Assembly (NCBI GenBank): GCA_000299115.1
Contig: CP003801.1
Span: 868,001-932,000, forward strand
DNA length: 64,000 nucleotides
Direction of reading: 5' to 3'
Origin: an alpha proteobacterium HIMB59
GTDB taxonomy: Bacteria > Pseudomonadota > Alphaproteobacteria > HIMB59
The notes under the pieces were generated by a model. It saw only the letters and a list, made by a program, of their open reading frames with translations, had not been told where the DNA came from and ran no database searches. Position numbers and translations under genes: made by a program. Of this stretch, positions 52,417-64,000 are shown piece by piece; position 1 is the first letter of the stretch; each line of letters starts with the position of its first letter.

Positions 52417-55400
52417 ATGCCACTTAGCTTTACTGAAAAAAAACGTATTCGCTATTCATTTGGTAAAATCGGTAAAACGATTGAAGTACCAAATTTAGTT
52501 GATATACAGAAAATCTCTTTTGATAAGTTCCTCCAGTTAGGAAAATCAGTTGAGGAACGCTCAAATACTGGACTGCAAGAAGTCTTTAATTCTGTCTTTC
52601 CCATTAAAGACTATGCAGGTAAATCTGAACTTCATTATATTGATTATTATCTTGATAATCCTAAATACGATGTAGATGAATGTAGAAGAAAAGGTTTAAC
52701 ATTCTCAGCATCTTTAATGGTCACTTTTCGACTAATTATTTGGGATCTTAACGAGGAAACTGGTGAAAAGTCACTTAGAGACATTAAAGAACAAGTAGTA
52801 TACTTAGGTGATCTTCCACTTATGACAAACAATGGTACTTTTGTTGTAAATGGAACTGAAAGAGTTGTTGTAAGTCAATTACACCGTTCTCCTGGTGTTT
52901 TCTTTGATCATGATGAAGGTAAAACTCATGCTAGTGGAAAAGTACTCTATAACGCTAGGATAATTCCTTATAGAGGATCTTGGTTAGATTTTGAATTTGA
53001 CCACAAAGATAACCTATTTTTTAGAATAGATAGAAAAAAGAAAATGATTTCTACTACTATTCTTCAAGCATTACCTTCAAAAGCATCAGAAAAATATCTA
53101 GAGGAATGTCAGCAAAACAAAGTTGATCCAGACATATACAAAGTATCTGGTATGACTTCTGAGGAAATTTTAACTTATTTTTATGAAACTTTTACTTTCA
53201 AGAAGCAAAAAGATGGCTGGGTGGTAAATTTAGATTTAGATAAATTTAAATATAAAAATCTTCCTTTTAACCTAGTTGACCCAACTTCTAAAGAAATTGT
53301 GGCTCATAAGGATGTAAAGCTATCATTAAAACTTTTAAAAGAAATTAAAGATAAAAAAGTATCAAAATTCTTTTTCGCTGAAGAAGATCTTTATGGTTTT
53401 TACTTATCTAATGACCTAGTCAACTATGATAATGGATTAGTTTATGCTGAAGCTGGGACTTTACTAAGTAAAGAATTCTTTGAAAGATTAAATGAACTTT
53501 CAATTGATCAGTTTTCAGTAATTAATGCAAATCAAGCAACTGGTAATTTAGGTATAATCAATTCTCTTGTTGCCGATAAAAACAATTCTAGAGAAGAAGC
53601 TCTTTTTGATATCTTTAAAATATTAAGACCTGGCGAACCACCGACTCTCGAGGCAAGTAATTATTTATTTCAAAATATGTTTTTCAGCGAAGATAGATAC
53701 GACTTATCTGAGGTTGGTAGAGTAAAATTAAATTCTTATCTTTCATTAGATAAAAATAATAAATCAAGAATTTTAAGTAAGTCTGACATCTTAGCGGTTG
53801 CCAAAAAACTTTTTGATATGAAGACTGAAAGTGCTGGCAAAGATGACATTGATCACTTAGGTAACAGACGAGTTAGATCTGTTGGCGAGTTAATTGAAAA
53901 CCAGTACAGAATTGGTCTTGTAAGAATGGAAAGAGCAATAAGAGAAAAAATGGGAACGGTTGATATTGAATCAATTATGCCCCAAGATCTTGTTAACTCT
54001 AAACCTATTCAAACAGTACTAAAAGAATTCACCGGAACTAGTCAACTTAGCCAATTTATGGATCAAACTAACCCTTTGAGTGAAATTACACATAAGAGAC
54101 GAATTTCTGCTTTGGGCCCTGGTGGTTTGACCCGAGAGAGAGCCGGTTTTGAAGTTAGAGACGTTCATACAACTCACTATGGCCGTATTTGTCCAATTGA
54201 AACACCCGAAGGTTCAAATATTGGATTGATCAATAGCTTGTCTTCTTATGCAAGAATTAACCAATATGGCTTTATCGAAACTCCATATAGAAAAATAAAC
54301 AAAGGTTCAGTTACTGATGAAGTAATCTATTTAAATGCTGATGAAGAAGAAAATTACACAATCGCTCAGGCAAATAGTCCGATTGATGAGAGTGGAAAAT
54401 TTTCTGAGGAGTTTGTCAGCTGTAGAAGACGAGGAGATTTTATTTTCTGCAATCCATCCGAAATCGATTTTATGGATGTGAATCCTCAACAGTTAGTTTC
54501 AGTAGCCGCATCTCTAATACCATTTTTAGAAAACGACGATGCTAACAGAGCGCTTATGGGATCTAATATGATGAGACAAGCAGTCCCGTTGGTTAAAAGT
54601 GAAGCTCCTCTTGTTGGAACTGGTTTTGAGTCTAAAGTAGCAAGAGATAGTGGTGCTGTAGTTATTGCTAAAAATAGCGGTTATGTTCATCAGGTAGACT
54701 CTTCTAGAGTTGTGATAAGATCTGATTCAAAAAATATAAGCAAAGATAAAAGTGGTGTTGATATTTACAACCTTAAGAAATTTCAACGTTCAAATCAAAG
54801 CACAGCTATTAATCAAAAACCTATTGTAAAAATTGGTGACTATGTTCAAAGAGGAGACATCATTGCTGATGGCCCTTCTACAGATCTGGGTGAATTAGCA
54901 CTTGGTAGAAACCTATTAGTAGGGTTTATGCCATGGAATGGTTATAATTTTGAAGACTCTATCATTATGTCCGAGAGAGTTGTTCATGAAGATCGTTTTA
55001 CCTCAATTCATATCGAAGAATTTGAGGTTCTTTGTAGAGATACCAAACTCGGCCCTGAAGAAATCACACGCGATATGCCAAATGTGGGTGATGAGAGTAT
55101 AACAAATTTAGATGAAGCTGGAATCGTGTACATAGGTTCCGAAGTAAAACCTGGCGATATATTAGTTGGTAAAGTTTCTCCCAAGGGAGACTCTCCAATA
55201 ACCCCAGAAGAAAAACTACTAAGAGCTATATTCTCTGAAAAAGCAGCAGATGTTAAAGATACTTCACTTAGACTACCTACTGGGTATTCTGGTGTTGTTG
55301 TTGATGTTCAAGTTCTCGTAAGAAGAGGTGTTGAAAAAGACGAAAGAACTATAGCTATTGAGAGAGTTGAGATCGACAGATTAGCAAAAGATAGAGATGA

Positions 55401-56613
55401 TGAAAAAAATATTCTTGAAAATAACTATAAACAAAACCTTATAAGTTTATTCAGAAACAAAACATCGAATGTTTCTTTGGATGTAATATCTAAAGGCAAT
55501 AAGATTAATGAGTCTGATATTGAAGGAAAGCCCATTGATTTTCTTGAACAGATAGTTGTTGATGATCAAACATCGATGGAAACTTTTAATTCTCAAAAGA
55601 AAATTTTTAGTGATGCAGTTATATTACTAGATAAAAAATTCCAAAATAAAATTGAAAAAATTCAAAGTGGAGATGATCTTCTCCCTGGGGTATTAAAAGT
55701 TGTAAAAGTATTTGTTGCGGTTAAGAGAAAACTTCAGGCCGGTGATAAAATGGCTGGAAGACATGGAAACAAAGGTGTTATTTCTAAAATAGTACCCGTT
55801 GAGGATATGCCATTTTTAGAGGACGGCACTCCAGTAGATGTGCTTTTAAACCCTTTAGGTGTTCCAAGCCGAATGAACATTGGGCAAATTCTTGAAACTC
55901 ACTTAGGTTGGGCAGCATACGGAATCGGTAAACAGATTTCTAAAAGCTTAGATTTAGCCAGAAAAGAGGGCAATATTAATCAATTGAAACAATCTCTTGC
56001 CTCATTTTATGAAGCCAACAAGGACTCAAATTTAGAGATCCAAAATATGAATGATGATCAACTAGTTGAGTTAGCTGGAAATTTAGAAAAAGGTGTAACC
56101 TTCGCTACTCCAGTTTTTGATGGAACTAACACGGAAGAAATAACTAATCTTCTGGATAAAGCGGGATTTGATAATAGTGGTCAAGTATATCTTCATGATG
56201 GAAGATCTGGTGAAAGGTTTGAGAGAAAAGTAACTGTTGGATATAAATATATCCTTAAACTACATCACTTAATTGATGACAAAATACATGCTCGTTCAAT
56301 TGGACCTTACAGCCTAGTAACTCAGCAGCCTCTTGGAGGTAAAGCTCAATTTGGTGGCCAAAGATTTGGAGAAATGGAAGTATGGGCCCTAGAAGCATAC
56401 GGAGCATCAAACACTCTTCAAGAAATTCTTACGATCAAATCTGACGATGTAGCAGGTAGAACTAAAGTGTATGAGGCTTTAATTAGAGGTGATTATAACT
56501 TTGAAAGTGGAATACCAGAGTCTTTCCATGTTTTAGTTAAAGAGCTTAAATCACTTGGACTGAACGTCGAATTAATAGAAACAGATCCCACAGCAAGTAG
56601 GGAGGGAGCATAA
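52417..56613 (+). CDS. rpoB: RNA polymerase beta subunit
   Basis: Catalytic subunit of RNA polymerase. 1,398 residues, within the usual alphaproteobacterial range. The rifampicin pocket reads [20 protein letters not shown] and [20 protein letters not shown], which is the sensitive-type sequence. [47 protein letters not shown] and the end [18 protein letters not shown] are intact. Its stop overlaps the rpoC ATG by one base. Confidence 0.99.
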   Translation: MPLSFTEKKRIRYSFGKIGKTIEVPNLVDIQKISFDKFLQLGKSVEERSNTGLQEVFNSVFPIKDYAGKSELHYIDYYLDNPKYDVDECRRKGLTFSASLMVTFRLIIWDLNEETGEKSLRDIKEQVVYLGDLPLMTNNGTFVVNGTERVVVSQLHRSPGVFFDHDEGKTHASGKVLYNARIIPYRGSWLDFEFDHKDNLFFRIDRKKKMISTTILQALPSKASEKYLEECQQNKVDPDIYKVSGMTSEEILTYFYETFTFKKQKDGWVVNLDLDKFKYKNLPFNLVDPTSKEIVAHKDVKLSLKLLKEIKDKKVSKFFFAEEDLYGFYLSNDLVNYDNGLVYAEAGTLLSKEFFERLNELSIDQFSVINANQATGNLGIINSLVADKNNSREEALFDIFKILRPGEPPTLEASNYLFQNMFFSEDRYDLSEVGRVKLNSYLSLDKNNKSRILSKSDILAVAKKLFDMKTESAGKDDIDHLGNRRVRSVGELIENQYRIGLVRMERAIREKMGTVDIESIMPQDLVNSKPIQTVLKEFTGTSQLSQFMDQTNPLSEITHKRRISALGPGGLTRERAGFEVRDVHTTHYGRICPIETPEGSNIGLINSLSSYARINQYGFIETPYRKINKGSVTDEVIYLNADEEENYTIAQANSPIDESGKFSEEFVSCRRRGDFIFCNPSEIDFMDVNPQQLVSVAASLIPFLENDDANRALMGSNMMRQAVPLVKSEAPLVGTGFESKVARDSGAVVIAKNSGYVHQVDSSRVVIRSDSKNISKDKSGVDIYNLKKFQRSNQSTAINQKPIVKIGDYVQRGDIIADGPSTDLGELALGRNLLVGFMPWNGYNFEDSIIMSERVVHEDRFTSIHIEEFEVLCRDTKLGPEEITRDMPNVGDESITNLDEAGIVYIGSEVKPGDILVGKVSPKGDSPITPEEKLLRAIFSEKAADVKDTSLRLPTGYSGVVVDVQVLVRRGVEKDERTIAIERVEIDRLAKDRDDEKNILENNYKQNLISLFRNKTSNVSLDVISKGNKINESDIEGKPIDFLEQIVVDDQTSMETFNSQKKIFSDAVILLDKKFQNKIEKIQSGDDLLPGVLKVVKVFVAVKRKLQAGDKMAGRHGNKGVISKIVPVEDMPFLEDGTPVDVLLNPLGVPSRMNIGQILETHLGWAAYGIGKQISKSLDLARKEGNINQLKQSLASFYEANKDSNLEIQNMNDDQLVELAGNLEKGVTFATPVFDGTNTEEITNLLDKAGFDNSGQVYLHDGRSGERFERKVTVGYKYILKLHHLIDDKIHARSIGPYSLVTQQPLGGKAQFGGQRFGEMEVWALEAYGASNTLQEILTIKSDDVAGRTKVYEALIRGDYNFESGIPESFHVLVKELKSLGLNVELIETDPTASREGA

Positions 56614-59600
56614 TGAAAGATTTAACCAACCTTTTTAAAAATAATAATCAAACTTTAAACTTTGACCAAATAAAGATTTCCGTTTCAAGTCCTGAGCAAA
56701 TCAGATCTTGGTCTTTTGGTGAGATTAAAAAACCTGAAACTATTAATTACAGAACATTCAAACCTGAAAGAGAAGGTTTATTTTGTGCAAGAATTTTTGG
56801 TCCTACTAAAGACTACGAATGTTTATGTGGTAAATACAAAAGAATGAAATTTAAAGGTATCACTTGTGAAAAATGTGGTGTCGAAGTTACCTTATCCAAA
56901 GTTAGAAGAGAAAGAATGGCTCACATTGAGCTTGCAGCACCAGTTGCTCATATTTGGTTTTTAAAATCTCTCCCAAGTAGAATAGGTCTTGCATTAGATA
57001 TAACTCTCAAGAATTTAGAAAAAGTTTTATATTTTGAAAGCCATATTGTAATTGACCCTTTAATGTCGGGTCTTGAACAAAATCAACTTCTTACTGATGA
57101 AGAGTTAGAAGAAGCCATTGAGCAATTTGGTGAAGACTCTTTTAAACACGGCATTGGAGCAGAAGCTGTCCACGAAATTTTATCTAGTTTAGATTTAGAA
57201 AAAGAAATTGAAAAGTTGGTAGAAGAGAGTGCAGCCACATCTTCAGAAACAAAAAAGAAAAAAATTCTAAAGAGAATGAAAGTTATGGAAGGATTTAAAA
57301 AATCCAACATAAAGCCTGAATGGATGATACTTAAAGTTCTTCCAGTTATCCCTCCTGAGCTAAGACCTTTGGTTCCATTAGAAGGTGGTAGATTTGCTAC
57401 TTCTGATTTGAATGACTTATACAGAAGAGTAATTAACAGAAATAACAGATTAAAAAGACTTTTAGATCTAAGAGCCCCAGACATCATTGTCAGAAATGAA
57501 AAAAGAATGCTCCAGGAGTCTGTCGATGCATTATTCGATAACGGACGAAGAGGGCGAGTTATTACAAGCACTAATAAAAGACCATTAAAGTCTTTATCAG
57601 AAATGCTCAAAGGTAAGCAGGGAAGATTCAGACAAAATCTACTCGGTAAAAGAGTTGATTACTCTGGTAGATCTGTAATTGTAGTTGGACCTGAGCTTAA
57701 ACTTCATCAATGTGGTCTTCCAAAGAAAATGGCTTTGGAGCTTTTCAAACCATTTATTTACAATAAGCTTGAATCCTATGGCTTTGCCTCAACTCTTAAA
57801 TCTGCAAGAAAAATGGTTGAGTCTGAAAGACCAGAGGTTTGGGATATTTTAGATGAAGTAATTAGAGAACATCCTATTCTTTTAAATAGAGCCCCAACAC
57901 TTCACAGACTTGGAATTCAGGCATTTGAACCAATTCTAATTGAAGGTAAAGCAATACAATTACACCCATTAGTTTGTACAGCTTTTAATGCAGACTTTGA
58001 TGGTGACCAAATGGCTGTCCATATTCCACTTAGCTTAGAAGCTCAACTAGAAGCAAGAGTACTAATGATGAGCACCAATAACATACTTTCTCCTTCTTCT
58101 GGAAAACCAATTATTGTACCGAGTCAAGATATCGTTTTAGGTATTTATTACCTTTCATTAATTAATGATAATGAAGAGGTTAAAAAATACTTTTCTCATA
58201 TAGGTGAAGTTGAGTTCGCTTTAGAAAATAAATCTATCAATTTACACACACCAATTCTTTTTAGAACTAAGACTTTTAATAAAGAAACTAATGAATATGA
58301 AGATAAAAAGTTCACTACTTCGCCTGGAAGAGTACTCTTATTCAAAACTGTTCCTCAAAGCGAGAACCTACCTTTTGATTGTATTAATAAAATTTTAACA
58401 AAAAAAGAAATTAGTAATTTATTAGACAACGTCTATAGATTCACTGGTCAAAAAGCTACATGTATCTTTGTAGATCAAATAATGAATGTAGGTTTCAAAT
58501 ATGCTGCTAAAGCTGGTATTTCTTTTGGAAAAGATGATCTTGTTATTCCTGAAGAAAAGAATTCCTTAATTCAAGAAACTCAAAAACAAGTAAACAGCTT
58601 AGAAGCACAATATCAAGAAGGTTTAATTACAGAAAGAGAAAAATACAACAAGGTCGTTGGACTTTGGTCTACATGTACAGATAAAGTTGCAAAGGCAATG
58701 ATGAAAACAGTTTCAACTACGAAAGATAATCAAATCAATTCTGTATATATTATGGCTCATTCAGGTGCGAGAGGTTCAGAAGCTCAGCTTAAACAGCTAG
58801 CAGGAATGAGAGGTTTGATGGCTAGACCTTCCGGAGAGATTATTGAAAATCCTATTACCTCTAACTTTAAAGACGGTCTAACTGTTCTTGAATATTTTAA
58901 TTCTACCCACGGAGCTAGAAAAGGTCTCGCTGATACTGCGCTTAAGACTGCAAGTTCAGGATATTTGACTAGAAGGCTTGTTGATGTGGCCCAGGACTTA
59001 ACCATTACTCAAAAAGATTGTTCTTGTTCCAATGGACTTACAGTAGACACAGTGTATGAGTCTGGTGAGGTAGCTATTCCTCTAAAAGATAGAGTTTTTG
59101 GTCGATACCTAGCTGACGACGTAAAAACATCTGAAGGAAAAGTTATTATGAAAAATGGTGAATATATTTCACATGAAGAAATTGAAACCATTGAGAAAGA
59201 AAATATTACATCTGTAAGAATTAAATCTCCAATTACCTGTGGCTGTGTAAATGGTATCTGTGCTAAGGCATATGGTAGAGATCTAGCTAAAGGTGAACCA
59301 GTAAATACCGGTGAGGCTGTTGGTATTATTGCTGCACAGTCAATCGGTGAACCTGGAACTCAGCTAACTATGAGAACTTTCCACGTTGGTGGAGTAGCAA
59401 GCTCCTCAGCTGAAAAGTCCAATTTTGAGTCTCCTAGTGATGGTAAGATTAAAATTCAAAATTTAAGATCTGTAATCAATCAAGCTGGTAGCGAAATCAT
59501 TATTAATAGAACTACTGAACTTGAAATTTATGATTTAAATAACAAATTAGTTTCTACATTCAGAGCTCCGTACGGCTCCACTCTTTTAGTCAAAGATAAA

Positions 59601-60731
59601 GCTGAAGTGAAGTTGAATGATTTATTGCTTGAATGGGATCCTTACACTGTTCCTATTGTAGCAGAAGAATCAGGTATATTAGACTTCAGTGATCTTGTCG
59701 AAGGAGTATCATTTATTGAAAAATTTGATGAAACAACTGGTATTTCCTCAAAAGTAATAATTGACTGGAAGAGCTTCCAAGGTAAACAGGATCTTAAACC
59801 TCAACTTGTTATCACTGATGATAAAGGCAATCCTGTAAAATCAAAAGGGTCGAATAATTCATCCTATGATTTAAGTGTGGGAATAGTTTTAAATATTGAA
59901 AAAGGTAAAGAAGTTAAAGCAGGTGATATCATAGCTAGAATACCAAGAGCTTCCTCTAAAACAAAGGACATTACTGGCGGCCTACCTAGAGTTGCAGACA
60001 TCTTTGAATCAAGAAAGCCAAAAAATCCTGCAGTATTAGCAGAAGTTTCTGGCGTAATTGAGTTTGGTAAAGATATTAAAAGCAAAAGAAGAATAATTAT
60101 AAATCCTGAAGATGGAGATCCAGTTGAGTACTTAATTCCAAAAGGTACATATATATATTTCAATGAGGGCGATAAAGTTAATAAAGGAGATATGATTGTT
60201 GATGGAACTCCTGCACCAACAGACATTTTGAATATTCTTGGCATCGAGGCTTTAGCTGAATATATGGTAAGAGAAGTTCAAAAAGTATACAGGTTACAAG
60301 GTGTTTTAATTGATGATAAACACATTGAATGTATTACAAGACAAATGCTTCAAAAAGTTGAAGTTATTGAGTCCGGAGACAGTGAATATTTAGTCGGTGA
60401 TGTTTTGGATAGAACCACAGTTCTAGAAAAGAATATTGAGCTTAAAGAAGCTGGAAAAAATGAAGCTAAATTTAAAATGATGATATTAGGTATTACTAAA
60501 GCAAGTCTTCAAACTAATTCATTTATTTCTGCTGCATCTTTCCAAGAAACGACTAGGGTTCTTACCGAAGCAGCTATTAATGGTAAAGTAGATAAATTAA
60601 CAGGTCTCAAAGAAAATGTGATTGTTGGTAAGTTAATTCCTGCTGGTACAGGTAACGTTATTAGAGCTTTAAGAAAAGAAGCTAAAATAAGGGATAATTC
60701 ACTTCTAAAACAAATAGAAAATACTAAATAA
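56613..60731 (+). CDS. rpoC: RNA polymerase beta' subunit
   Basis: Holds the catalytic magnesium. 1,372 residues. N-terminal zinc site Cys70, Cys72, Cys85 and Cys88; the active-site loop [12 protein letters not shown] (near 461–472); the bridge helix and trigger loop region ([16 protein letters not shown]); and the second zinc site with CSC and CGCVNGIC. The C-terminus is complete. It is coupled to rpoB by the TAATG overlap and followed by rpsL after 41 bases. Confidence 0.99.
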   Translation: MKDLTNLFKNNNQTLNFDQIKISVSSPEQIRSWSFGEIKKPETINYRTFKPEREGLFCARIFGPTKDYECLCGKYKRMKFKGITCEKCGVEVTLSKVRRERMAHIELAAPVAHIWFLKSLPSRIGLALDITLKNLEKVLYFESHIVIDPLMSGLEQNQLLTDEELEEAIEQFGEDSFKHGIGAEAVHEILSSLDLEKEIEKLVEESAATSSETKKKKILKRMKVMEGFKKSNIKPEWMILKVLPVIPPELRPLVPLEGGRFATSDLNDLYRRVINRNNRLKRLLDLRAPDIIVRNEKRMLQESVDALFDNGRRGRVITSTNKRPLKSLSEMLKGKQGRFRQNLLGKRVDYSGRSVIVVGPELKLHQCGLPKKMALELFKPFIYNKLESYGFASTLKSARKMVESERPEVWDILDEVIREHPILLNRAPTLHRLGIQAFEPILIEGKAIQLHPLVCTAFNADFDGDQMAVHIPLSLEAQLEARVLMMSTNNILSPSSGKPIIVPSQDIVLGIYYLSLINDNEEVKKYFSHIGEVEFALENKSINLHTPILFRTKTFNKETNEYEDKKFTTSPGRVLLFKTVPQSENLPFDCINKILTKKEISNLLDNVYRFTGQKATCIFVDQIMNVGFKYAAKAGISFGKDDLVIPEEKNSLIQETQKQVNSLEAQYQEGLITEREKYNKVVGLWSTCTDKVAKAMMKTVSTTKDNQINSVYIMAHSGARGSEAQLKQLAGMRGLMARPSGEIIENPITSNFKDGLTVLEYFNSTHGARKGLADTALKTASSGYLTRRLVDVAQDLTITQKDCSCSNGLTVDTVYESGEVAIPLKDRVFGRYLADDVKTSEGKVIMKNGEYISHEEIETIEKENITSVRIKSPITCGCVNGICAKAYGRDLAKGEPVNTGEAVGIIAAQSIGEPGTQLTMRTFHVGGVASSSAEKSNFESPSDGKIKIQNLRSVINQAGSEIIINRTTELEIYDLNNKLVSTFRAPYGSTLLVKDKAEVKLNDLLLEWDPYTVPIVAEESGILDFSDLVEGVSFIEKFDETTGISSKVIIDWKSFQGKQDLKPQLVITDDKGNPVKSKGSNNSSYDLSVGIVLNIEKGKEVKAGDIIARIPRASSKTKDITGGLPRVADIFESRKPKNPAVLAEVSGVIEFGKDIKSKRRIIINPEDGDPVEYLIPKGTYIYFNEGDKVNKGDMIVDGTPAPTDILNILGIEALAEYMVREVQKVYRLQGVLIDDKHIECITRQMLQKVEVIESGDSEYLVGDVLDRTTVLEKNIELKEAGKNEAKFKMMILGITKASLQTNSFISAASFQETTRVLTEAAINGKVDKLTGLKENVIVGKLIPAGTGNVIRALRKEAKIRDNSLLKQIENTK

Positions 60732-60772
60732 ATGTTGACTATGATGAATACTATAAATATATTCTGCGAACT

Positions 60773-61147
60773 ATGCCGACCATAAATCAATTAGTTAGAA
60801 AATCTAGAGAGAAAGTCTCTAAGAGAAATAAGGTGCCCGCACTTAAGGCTTGCCCTCAAAAGAGAGGCGTATGTCTAAGAGTCTATACAACAACACCAAA
60901 AAAACCTAACTCAGCTCTTAGAAAAGTAGCTAGAGTTAAACTAACTAATGGCCAAGAAGTCACCGCATATATTCCTGGAGAAGGCCATAACCTACAAGAA
61001 CACTCTGTTGTATTAATCAGAGGTGGTAGAGTAAAAGACTTACCAGGTGTTCGTTATCATATAATAAGAGGAACTCTTGATACCCAAGGCCTAGAAAAAA
61101 GACGCCAAAGAAGATCAAAGTACGGAGCCAAAAGGCCAAAGAGCTAA
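60773..61147 (+). CDS. rpsL: 30S ribosomal protein S12
   Basis: Decoding-centre protein. 124 residues. The [11 protein letters not shown] loop has the wild-type lysines associated with streptomycin sensitivity, and [17 protein letters not shown] is conserved. First of the str genes rpsL–rpsG–fusA, here continuous with rpoBC. Confidence 0.99.
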   Translation: MPTINQLVRKSREKVSKRNKVPALKACPQKRGVCLRVYTTTPKKPNSALRKVARVKLTNGQEVTAYIPGEGHNLQEHSVVLIRGGRVKDLPGVRYHIIRGTLDTQGLEKRRQRRSKYGAKRPKS

Positions 61148-61157
61148 AATTTAAAAC

Positions 61158-61631
61158 ATGTCGAGAAGAAGAGCAGCAGAGAAGAGACAGATATTACCTG
61201 ATCCAATTTATAACAGTATAGTGTTAAATAAATTTATTAATGAAGTAATGGTTGGTGGTAAAAAAACCGTTGCTCAAAAAATTGTTTACGGTGCACTTGA
61301 TATTATTCAAGCACAAAACCAAAGCGAAGATCCTTTAGACTATTTTCAAAAATCAATTAATAACGTTAAACCCTCTGTTGAAGTTAAATCTAGAAGAGTC
61401 GGTGGAGCTACATACCAAGTGCCCATGGAAGTTAGAAGCACAAGAGCTCAAGCTTTAGCGTTCAAATGGATTCTTTCAAATTCTAAAAAAAGAAATGAAA
61501 AAACTCAAAGAGAAAGACTCGCAAATGAATTAATTGATGCTTTTGAAAATAAAGGTAACTCTGTAAAGAAAAAAGATGAAGTTCATAAGATGGCCGAAGC
61601 TAACAGAGCTTTTGCACATTATAGGTGGTAA
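61158..61631 (+). CDS. rpsG: 30S ribosomal protein S7
   Basis: Primary binder of the 16S 3' domain at the E site. 157 residues. [50 protein letters not shown] and the end [13 protein letters not shown] are standard. In E. coli S7 represses the str operon mRNA; that control is not visible here. It lies ten bases after rpsL and three before fusA. Confidence 0.99.
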   Translation: MSRRRAAEKRQILPDPIYNSIVLNKFINEVMVGGKKTVAQKIVYGALDIIQAQNQSEDPLDYFQKSINNVKPSVEVKSRRVGGATYQVPMEVRSTRAQALAFKWILSNSKKRNEKTQRERLANELIDAFENKGNSVKKKDEVHKMAEANRAFAHYRW

Positions 61632-61634
61632 TAA

Positions 61635-63698
61635 ATGGATTTAAGTAAATATAGAAATATTGGAATTATGGCACACATTGATGCCGGTAAAACTACAACC
61701 ACAGAAAGAATTTTATATTACACTGGAAAATCTCACAAAATTGGTGAAGTACATGATGGCGCTGCAACAATGGACTGGATGGAACAAGAACAAGAAAGAG
61801 GTATTACTATTACTTCAGCGGCAACTACTTGTTTTTGGAATGATCACAGAATTAATATTATTGATACTCCTGGTCACGTGGACTTTACAATTGAAGTAGA
61901 AAGATCACTGAGAGTTCTAGATGGTGCAGTAGCATGTTTTGATGGAGTGGCTGGTGTAGAGCCACAGTCTGAAACTGTGTGGAGACAAGCTGATCGCTAT
62001 AAAGTTCCAAGAATTTGTTTCTGTAATAAGATGGATAGACTAGGTGCTGATTTTGAGATGAATATTCAGTCTATTAAAGATAGATTGGGTGCAAATCCAC
62101 TAGTTCTCCAAATGGCAATTGGTAAAGAAGCTGATTTCAAAGGAGTTGTTGATCTTGTTAACTTTAAATCAATCATTTGGCAAGATGATAGCTTAGGTGC
62201 AAAATTTGATGTCGTTGACATAAGTGATGATTTGCTAGAAGAAGCAAAGAAAAAAAGAGAAGAGTTAATTGAAATGGCTGTAGAGGCAGATGATCAGGCC
62301 ATGGAAGATTATTTAGAAGGCAATGAAATTTCAATTGAGACTTTAAAAAAGTGTATAAGAAAAGGCACAATTGAGTTTAAATTTGTTCCTGTTCTTTGTG
62401 GCACAGCTTTCAAAAATAAAGGTGTTCAACCTTTATTAGATGCTGTCGTTGATTACTTACCATCTCCTAAAGATATCGGTTACGTAGAAGGTGTAAAAGA
62501 AGGATCTGATGAAAAAATTCATATCCCAAATACTCCTGAAGAACCATTCGCTGCCTTAGCTTTTAAAGTTGCTGCAGATCCTTTTGTTGGCCAGATAACT
62601 TTCTGTAGACTTTACTGTGGTAATTTAAGTTCTGGCTCTACTATTTTAAATTCATCTAAAAATCAAAAAGAAAGAATTGGTAGAATGTTATTGATGCATT
62701 CAAATACTAGAGAAGAAATCAAAGAAGCAAAAGCAGGTGATATCGTTGCTTTGGTTGGAATGAAAAACGTTACTACTGGAGACACTCTATGTGAACCATC
62801 TAAGCCGGTTATTTTGGAAAAAATGGAATTCCCAGATCCTGTTATTGAAGTAGCTGTTGAGCCAAAAACTAAAGCTGATTATGAAAAAATGGGTCAAGCT
62901 CTTGGAAGATTGGCGCAAGAAGATCCTAGCTTCAGAGTTACTTCTGATGAAGAGTCAGGTCAAACGATTATTAAAGGAATGGGTGAGTTACACCTAGAAA
63001 TCCTCGTTGATAGAATGAAAAGAGAATTTAAAGTCGAAGCTGATGTGGGTGCCCCACAGGTAGCCTATAGGGAAACAATTACTAAAGATGTCGAAGTTGA
63101 CTACACCCACAAAAAGCAATCTGGTGGTGCGGGTCAATTTGCTAGAGTTAAAATGAAATTTAAACCTCTCGAGAGAAACTCTGGGATTAAATTCAACAAC
63201 ACTGTTGTTGGTGGAAATATTCCAAAAGAGTACATCCCAGGAGTTGAAAAGGGTATAAATAGCGCTGCTCAAAACGGAGTTATAGCAGGATATAATGTTA
63301 TCGATTTCGAAGCTGAAGTATATGACGGCGCATATCACGATGTTGACTCATCAGTTTTAGCGTTTGAAATTGCTTCCAGAGCTGCCTTCAGAGATGCTGT
63401 AGCTAAAGCTGGTCCTAAATTATTAGAACCTATGATGAAAGTAGAAGTTGTGACTCCTGAAGACTATATGGGAGATATCATTGGTGACCTTAACTCTAGA
63501 AGAGGTCAAATTGAAAAAATGGAAGATAGAGGAAACGCTAAGGTCGTTTCTTCAGTTGTTCCTCTTGCTAATATGTTTGGTTATGTTAATAATCTACGTT
63601 CCATGAGCCAAGGAAGAGCGAGTTATACAATGTTATTTTCACATTACGATGTAGTACCATCAAATGTTGAAGAAGAAATAAAGTCAAAGTTAGCATAA
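61635..63698 (+). CDS. fusA: Elongation factor G
   Basis: GTPase that moves tRNA and mRNA through the ribosome. 687 residues, full length. MAHIDAGKT (12–20), [19 protein letters not shown] and NKMD are the GTP motifs; domains II–V follow, with [18 protein letters not shown] and [15 protein letters not shown]. The next gene is rpsJ after three bases, with no tuf between them. Confidence 0.99.
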   Translation: MDLSKYRNIGIMAHIDAGKTTTTERILYYTGKSHKIGEVHDGAATMDWMEQEQERGITITSAATTCFWNDHRINIIDTPGHVDFTIEVERSLRVLDGAVACFDGVAGVEPQSETVWRQADRYKVPRICFCNKMDRLGADFEMNIQSIKDRLGANPLVLQMAIGKEADFKGVVDLVNFKSIIWQDDSLGAKFDVVDISDDLLEEAKKKREELIEMAVEADDQAMEDYLEGNEISIETLKKCIRKGTIEFKFVPVLCGTAFKNKGVQPLLDAVVDYLPSPKDIGYVEGVKEGSDEKIHIPNTPEEPFAALAFKVAADPFVGQITFCRLYCGNLSSGSTILNSSKNQKERIGRMLLMHSNTREEIKEAKAGDIVALVGMKNVTTGDTLCEPSKPVILEKMEFPDPVIEVAVEPKTKADYEKMGQALGRLAQEDPSFRVTSDEESGQTIIKGMGELHLEILVDRMKREFKVEADVGAPQVAYRETITKDVEVDYTHKKQSGGAGQFARVKMKFKPLERNSGIKFNNTVVGGNIPKEYIPGVEKGINSAAQNGVIAGYNVIDFEAEVYDGAYHDVDSSVLAFEIASRAAFRDAVAKAGPKLLEPMMKVEVVTPEDYMGDIIGDLNSRRGQIEKMEDRGNAKVVSSVVPLANMFGYVNNLRSMSQGRASYTMLFSHYDVVPSNVEEEIKSKLA

Positions 63699-63701
63699 AC
63701 C

Positions 63702-64000
63702 ATGATTAATCAAAACATTAGAATTAGACTTAAATCATTTGATCACAATATATTAGATAGAAGTTCAATAGATATTCTACAAACAGCAAAAAGAACGGGT
63801 GCTAAAGTTATTGGACCTATTCCAATGCCCTCAAGAATTGAAAGAGTTACGGTTAATAAATCACCTCACGTTGATAAAAAGAGCAGAGAGCAATTTGAAC
63901 TAAGAACTCATATTAGAATGATGGATATTATTGAACCTACTCCTCAAACAGTGGATGCTTTAATGAAATTAGATCTCGCTTCTGGTGTGAATGTAGATAT
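63702..64000 (+). CDS. rpsJ: 30S ribosomal protein S10, partial (cut by right edge)
   Basis: 99 codons are visible of a protein usually about 102 residues long. [49 protein letters not shown] (split over the middle) and the [12 protein letters not shown] block identify S10, a ribosomal protein that also acts in NusB antitermination. Its start follows fusA by three bases. Normally it opens the S10 ribosomal protein cluster, which probably continues past the edge. Confidence 0.97.
   Translation, partial: MINQNIRIRLKSFDHNILDRSSIDILQTAKRTGAKVIGPIPMPSRIERVTVNKSPHVDKKSREQFELRTHIRMMDIIEPTPQTVDALMKLDLASGVNVD

Overview
The window is a gene-dense, very AT-rich chromosomal segment of an alphaproteobacterium. 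Evidence for the group is gene content and order: carAB–yqeY–dnaG–rpoD, bamD–recN–ligA, rnpB–mraZ–rsmH–mur/fts, HDAC-like–xseB–dxs, an Alph_Pro_TM gene next to a TauE/SafE gene, and the tuf–secE–nusG–rplKAJL–rpoBC–rpsLG–fusA–rpsJ run. The AT-richness, tiny intergenic gaps, widespread start/stop overlaps and single-copy core content suggest a streamlined, probably marine lineage of the SAR11/HIMB59 kind. That placement is inference; no phylogeny was run. I see no insertion sequences, prophage or CRISPR array.

Layout. 1–7.6 kb: carB (cut by the left edge) and carA on the minus strand, then yqeY, dnaG and rpoD on plus. 7.6–13.1 kb: a small secreted protein of unknown function, tRNA-Ile2(CAU), mlaC and mlaA (minus), and a uvrD-like helicase with an M24 aminopeptidase (plus). 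13.1–17.6 kb (minus): bamD, recN and ligA; the ligA 5' end is broken by an apparent one-base shift in a poly-A/poly-T tract. 17.6–31.4 kb (plus): peptidoglycan amidase, RNase P RNA, the front of the division/cell-wall cluster (mraZ rsmH ftsL ftsI murE murF mraY murD ftsW), then a class I glutamine amidotransferase where murG would normally follow, an HDAC-family deacetylase, xseB and dxs. 31.4–37.2 kb: aroC and fabI (minus), pdxH (plus), then a minus-strand chain TauE–Alph_Pro_TM–UspA–DUF2256–pyrE–nucleotidyltransferase. The DUF2256 gene is only about 47 codons long.

37.3–46.5 kb is a formate-oxidation module: mobA, fdhD, mobB, moeA and a tusA-like gene for molybdenum cofactor maturation and sulfuration, a LysR regulator, and a two-gene NAD-type formate dehydrogenase (fused gamma/beta subunit plus a Mo/Fe-S alpha subunit). 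A RibD/DHFR-like reductase stands at its left edge. 46.5–48.3 kb: a tail-anchored coiled-coil protein, tRNA-Thr(UGU), a 23S rRNA 2'-O-methyltransferase, tRNA-Tyr(GUA) and tRNA-Gly(UCC). 48.3–64 kb: one long translation/transcription superoperon, with tRNA-Trp between tuf and secE, ending in a nearly complete rpsJ cut by the right edge.

The content is mostly core. The points most worth a second look are the ligA frame break, the DnaG zinc finger that has lost three of four metal ligands, the DUF2256 microgene that seems to start at CTG straight after the uspA stop codon, the split division cluster, and the compact formate dehydrogenase/molybdenum cofactor module.
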